From Melastoma dodecandrum (lineage: Eukaryota > Streptophyta > Magnoliopsida > Myrtales > Melastomataceae): DNA of 64,000 bases. Below the pieces are notes generated by a model, which saw only the letters and a list, made by a program, of their open reading frames with translations, ran no database searches and was not told the origin of the DNA. This document shows positions 61,354 to 64,000 of the stretch, piece by piece (position 1 is the first letter of the stretch; every line of letters begins with the position of its first letter). The translations under genes were made by a program, and so were the position numbers. The stretch is from the NCBI GenBank assembly GCA_029817715.1, contig JARUPY010000237.1:1-64000 (forward strand), given 5' to 3'.

Positions 61354-62190
61354 GTGGAACCCCACTTGTGCGTCCCGCATGCTCCGAACTTTCGTGCTTC
61401 CGAAGTTCCATTTTTCGAAGCCAAAACGATCCCCAAATGTTTGCCAAACTATTCAAAACAAGAGTTATTAATGGTCCGTTTCGTTCGAATTAGTTCCTGT
61501 GCACAATGAGGAACCCCGCACACATGTTACGCAAACTTGTGCATCCCGCATGCTCCGAACTGTCGTGCTTCCGAACATCCATTTTTCGAAGCCAAAACGA
61601 TCCCCAAATGTTTCTCAAACTATTCAAAACAAGAGTTATTCATGGTCCATTTCGTTGGAATTAGATCATGTGCACAATGAGGAACCCAGCACACAAGTTA
61701 CGCAAACTTGTGCATCCCGCATGCTCCGAACTTTCGTGCTTCCGAACTTGCATTTTTGGAAGGCAAAACGATCCCCAAATGTTTCCCTAACTATTCAAAA
61801 CAAGAGTTATTCATGGTCCGTTTCGTTGGAATTAGATCATGTGCACAATGAGGAACCCAGCACACAAGTTACGCAAACTTCTGCATCCCGCATGCTCCGA
61901 ACCCTCGTGCTTCCGAACTAGCATTTTTCGAAGGCAAAACGATCCCCAAATGTTTCCCAAACTATTCAAAAGAAGAGTTATTCATGGTCCGTTTCGTTCG
62001 AATTAGTTCCCGTGCACAATGAGGAACCCCGCACACAAGTTACGCAAATTTGTGCATCCCGCATGCTCCGAACTTTCGTGCTTCCGAACTTGCACTTTTT
62101 GAAGCCAATACGATCCCCAATGTTTCCCAAACTATTCAAAACAAAAGTTTTTCATGGTCCGTTTCGTTCGAATTAGTTCCTGTGCACAAT
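61354..62190 (+). repeat. 5-monomer segment, copy 2 of a 5.07-kb-spaced duplication
   Basis: Counterpart of 56281-57117 with equal monomer lengths. Beyond it (from 62191) the monomer carries GCTACGAAC and CTCCTGAAC with TTTCCCTAAC, a mosaic of two subfamilies not present in the other copy. Confidence 0.86.
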
Positions 62191-63897
62191 GAGGAACCCC
62201 GCACACAAGTTACGCAAACTTGTGCATCCCGCATGCTACGAACTTTCGTGCTCCTGAACTTGCATTTTTCGAAGGCAAAACGATCCCCAAATGTTTCCCT
62301 AACTATTCAAAACAAGAGTTATTCATGGTCCGTTTCGTTGGAATTAGATCATGTGCACAATGAGGAACCCAGCACACAAGTTACGCAAACTTCTGCATCC
62401 CGCATGCTCCGAACCTTCGTGCTTCTGAACTAGCATTTTTCGAAGGCAAAACGATCCCCAAATGTTTCCCAAACTATTCAAAAGAAGAGTTATTCATGGT
62501 CCGTTTCGTTCGAATTAGTTCCCGTGCACAATGAGGAACCCCGCACACAAGTTACGCAAATTTGTGCATCCCGCATGCTCCGAACTTTCGTGCTTCCGAA
62601 CTTGCACTTTTTGAAGCCAATACGATCCCCAATGATTCCCAAACTATTCAAAACAACAGTTTTTCGTGGTCCGTTTCGTTCGAATTAGCTCATGTGCACA
62701 ATGAGGAACCCAGCACACAAGTTACGCAAACTTCTGCATCCCGCATGCTCCGAACCTTCGTGCTTCCGAACTTGCATTTTTCGAAGGCAAAACGATCCCC
62801 AAATGTTTCCCAAACTATTCAAAACAAGAGTTATTCATGGTCCGTTTCGTTCGAATTAGTTCCTGTGCACAATGAGGAACCCCGCACACAAGTTACGCAA
62901 ACTTGTGCATCCCGCATGCTCCGAACTTTCGTGCTTCCGAACTTGCATTTTTCGAAGGCAAAACGATCCCCAAATGTTTCCCAAACTATTCAAAACAAGA
63001 GTTATTCATGGTCCGTTTCGTTCGGATTAGATCCTGTGCACAATGAGGAACCCAGCACACAAGTTACGCAAACTTCTGCATCCCGCATGCTCCGAACCTT
63101 CGTGCTTCCGAACTTGCATTTTTCGAAGGCAAAACGATCCCCAAATGTTTCCCAAACTATTCAAAACAAGAGTTATTCATGGTCCATTTCATTCGAATTA
63201 GTTCCTGTGCACAATGAGGAACCCCGCACACAATTTACGCAAATTTGTGCATCCCGCATGCTCCGAACTTTCGTGCTTCCGAACTTGCAGTTTTTGAAGC
63301 CAATACGATCCCCAATGTTTCCCAAACTATTCAAAACAAGAGTTATTCATGGTCCGTTTCGTTCGAATTTGTTCCTGTGCACAATGAGGAACCCCGCACA
63401 CAAGTTACGCATACTTGTGCATCCCGCATGCTCCGAACTTTCGTGCTTCCGAACTTGCATTTTTCGAAGGCAAAACGATCCCCAAATGTTTCCCAAACTA
63501 TTCAAAACAAGAGATATTCATGGTCCGTTTCGTTGGAATTAGTTCCTGTGCACAATGAGGAACCCCGCACACAAGTTACGCAAACTTGTGCGTCCTGCAT
63601 GCTCCGAACTTTCGTGCTTCCGAACTTGCACTTTTTGAAGCCAATACGATCCCCAATGTTTCCCAAACTATTCAAAACAATCGTTATTCATGGTCCGTTT
63701 CGTTGATATTAGTTGCTGTGCACAATGAGGAACCGCGCACACAACTTACGCAAATTTGTGCATCCCACATGCTCCGAACTTTCGTGCTTCCGAACTTACA
63801 TTTTTCGAAGCCAAAACGATCCCCAAATGTTTCCCAAACTATTCAAATCAAGAGTTATTCATGGTCCATTTCGCTGGAATTAGTTCTTGTGCACAAT

Positions 63898-64000
63898 GAG
63901 GAACCCATCACACACGTTACGCAAACGTGTGCATCCCACATGCTCCGAACATTCGTGCTTCCGAACTTGCATTTTTCGAAGCAAAAACGATTCCCAAATG
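63898..64000 (+). repeat. partial satellite monomer at right edge
   Basis: Offsets 1-103 of a monomer cut by the window end. It is unusual in reading AACCCATCACACACGTTACGCAAACGTGTGC: both arms of the hairpin carry matching changes (CACACGTT and AACGTGTG), so the dyad is kept intact by compensating substitutions. Confidence 0.9.

Larger units (their letters stand above)
49015..61507 (+). repeat. 154-bp truncated monomers of blocks C and D (8 copies)
   Basis: Starts: 49015, 50191, 51538, 52714, 56281, 59169, 60518 and 61354. They share the 17-bp loss of the block B class but form their own subfamily: GTGG at the start, mostly CTTGTGCGTCC or CTTCTGCGTCC, and CTTCCGAAGTTCC. All eight follow a 169-170 bp monomer with AAATTATCC. 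The identical deletion junction suggests common descent with the block B class. The span covers the first to the last copy and is not continuous. Confidence 0.92.
53209..63897 (+). repeat. Block D: CAATACG and CTTCTGC subfamilies
   Basis: Marked by 170-bp monomers with GCACTTTTTGAAGCC or GCAGTTTTTGAAGCC, AATACG and a one-A deletion in CCCCAATG. These start at 53380, 54063, 56948, 60007, 62021, 62533, 63216 and 63557; the first one, 53039, lies at the end of block C. Monomers reading CTTCTGCATCCCGC start at 55941, 56777, 58828, 59836, 61850, 62362, 62703 and 63045. A set with GAACCGCGCACACAACTT and TTCGTTGATATTAG occurs at 55770, 58657 and 63727. Segments 54.1-56.3 kb and 56.9-59.2 kb correspond at about 2.89 kb offset with monomer gains and losses between them. 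Confidence 0.85.
1..64000 (+). repeat. 171-bp tandem satellite array filling the window
   Basis: Every part of the window is the same monomer in the same orientation. Starts of the conserved GAGGAACCCC fall at 108, 279, 450, 621, 792, 963 and so on to 63898, about 377 complete monomers. Most steps are 171 bp; many are 170 bp (single-base deletions), 33 are 152-154 bp, and a few are 145, 160, 169, 172 or 176 bp. By hand count the consensus is about 44% G+C. No unique DNA, inversion or inserted element interrupts the array. Known context: arrays of this size with 150-180 bp monomers and higher-order repeats are typical of eukaryotic centromeres and pericentromeres, where they carry the centromeric histone or heterochromatin. 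That role is inferred here. The sequence is not primate alpha satellite despite the equal length, and I cannot name the family. Confidence 0.98.

Noticed and set aside
62562..63542. 326-codon open frame on the + strand, the longest in the window, and similar frames such as 612-1526 and 22308-23276
   Set aside because: It is the stop-free frame of the satellite. Start and end points fall at random mutations, 170-, 154- and 169-bp monomers break the frame repeatedly, there is no shared start context, and the same 57-residue unit recurs through the whole array.
1..64000. CRISPR array or other prokaryotic repeat system
   Set aside because: Repeats are 171 bp, contiguous and without unique spacers, and no cas-like gene is present.
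1..64000. Human or primate alpha satellite, suggested by the 171-bp length
   Set aside because: The sequence does not resemble what I know of the alpha-satellite consensus, and only half of a CENP-B box is present. A database search would settle it; none could be run.
1..64000. Promoters, terminators, tRNA or rRNA genes within the array
   Set aside because: I looked for cloverleaf-like or rRNA-like stretches and for any unique DNA and found only satellite. The hairpins recur once per monomer and lack the U-tract of a terminator.

Overview
The whole 64 kb window is one head-to-tail satellite DNA array. I see no protein gene, RNA gene, transposon insertion or unique sequence in it. The monomer is 171 bp, all copies point the same way, and stepping through the window gives about 377 whole monomers plus a partial one at each end (107 bp left, 103 bp right). 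Offsets below count from the first G of the conserved GAGGAACCCC, which is offset 1.

Organism: a 171-bp monomer in higher-order repeats (HORs) with many kilobases of uninterrupted array is typical of eukaryotic centromeric or pericentromeric satellite. The length equals that of primate alpha satellite, but the sequence does not look like alpha satellite. Monomers of 160-180 bp are also common in flowering plants, and I lean weakly to a plant. No gene is present to settle this and I do not recognise the family by name.

Layout. Block A (1 to about 16.0 kb) has near-uniform 170-171 bp monomers, with a 12-monomer HOR (units at 2159, 4210, 6261) and an 8-monomer segment repeated 2735 bp apart (10879 and 13614). 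Block B (about 16.0-46.6 kb) brings in a 154-bp monomer that lacks 17 bp. It also holds a tetrameric HOR (17012-20591, again at 28177), two pairs of long duplications 11.16 kb and 14.94 kb apart, and a tandem 2356-bp, 14-monomer HOR (41746-46455). Block C (about 46.6-53.2 kb) is a dimeric 341-bp HOR nested in a tandem 2.52-kb, 15-monomer HOR. Block D (53.2-64 kb) has another subfamily set, marked by a 170-bp monomer with a single-A deletion, and several kilobase-scale duplications.

Monomer anatomy: an 8-bp hairpin (CACAAGTT / AACTTGTG), a perfect TGTGCACA palindrome framed by GTTCC / GGAAC, a 9-bp internal direct repeat, A/T tracts spaced about 11 bp apart, roughly 10-11 CpGs per monomer without depletion, and a TTTCGTTGGAA stretch identical to the first 11 positions of the mammalian CENP-B box. 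The 154-bp subfamily has lost exactly the left arm and loop of the hairpin.

The many open reading frames, in three forward frames and one reverse frame, are a by-product of 171 being 57 codons and of a stop-free forward frame. I do not annotate any of them as coding.
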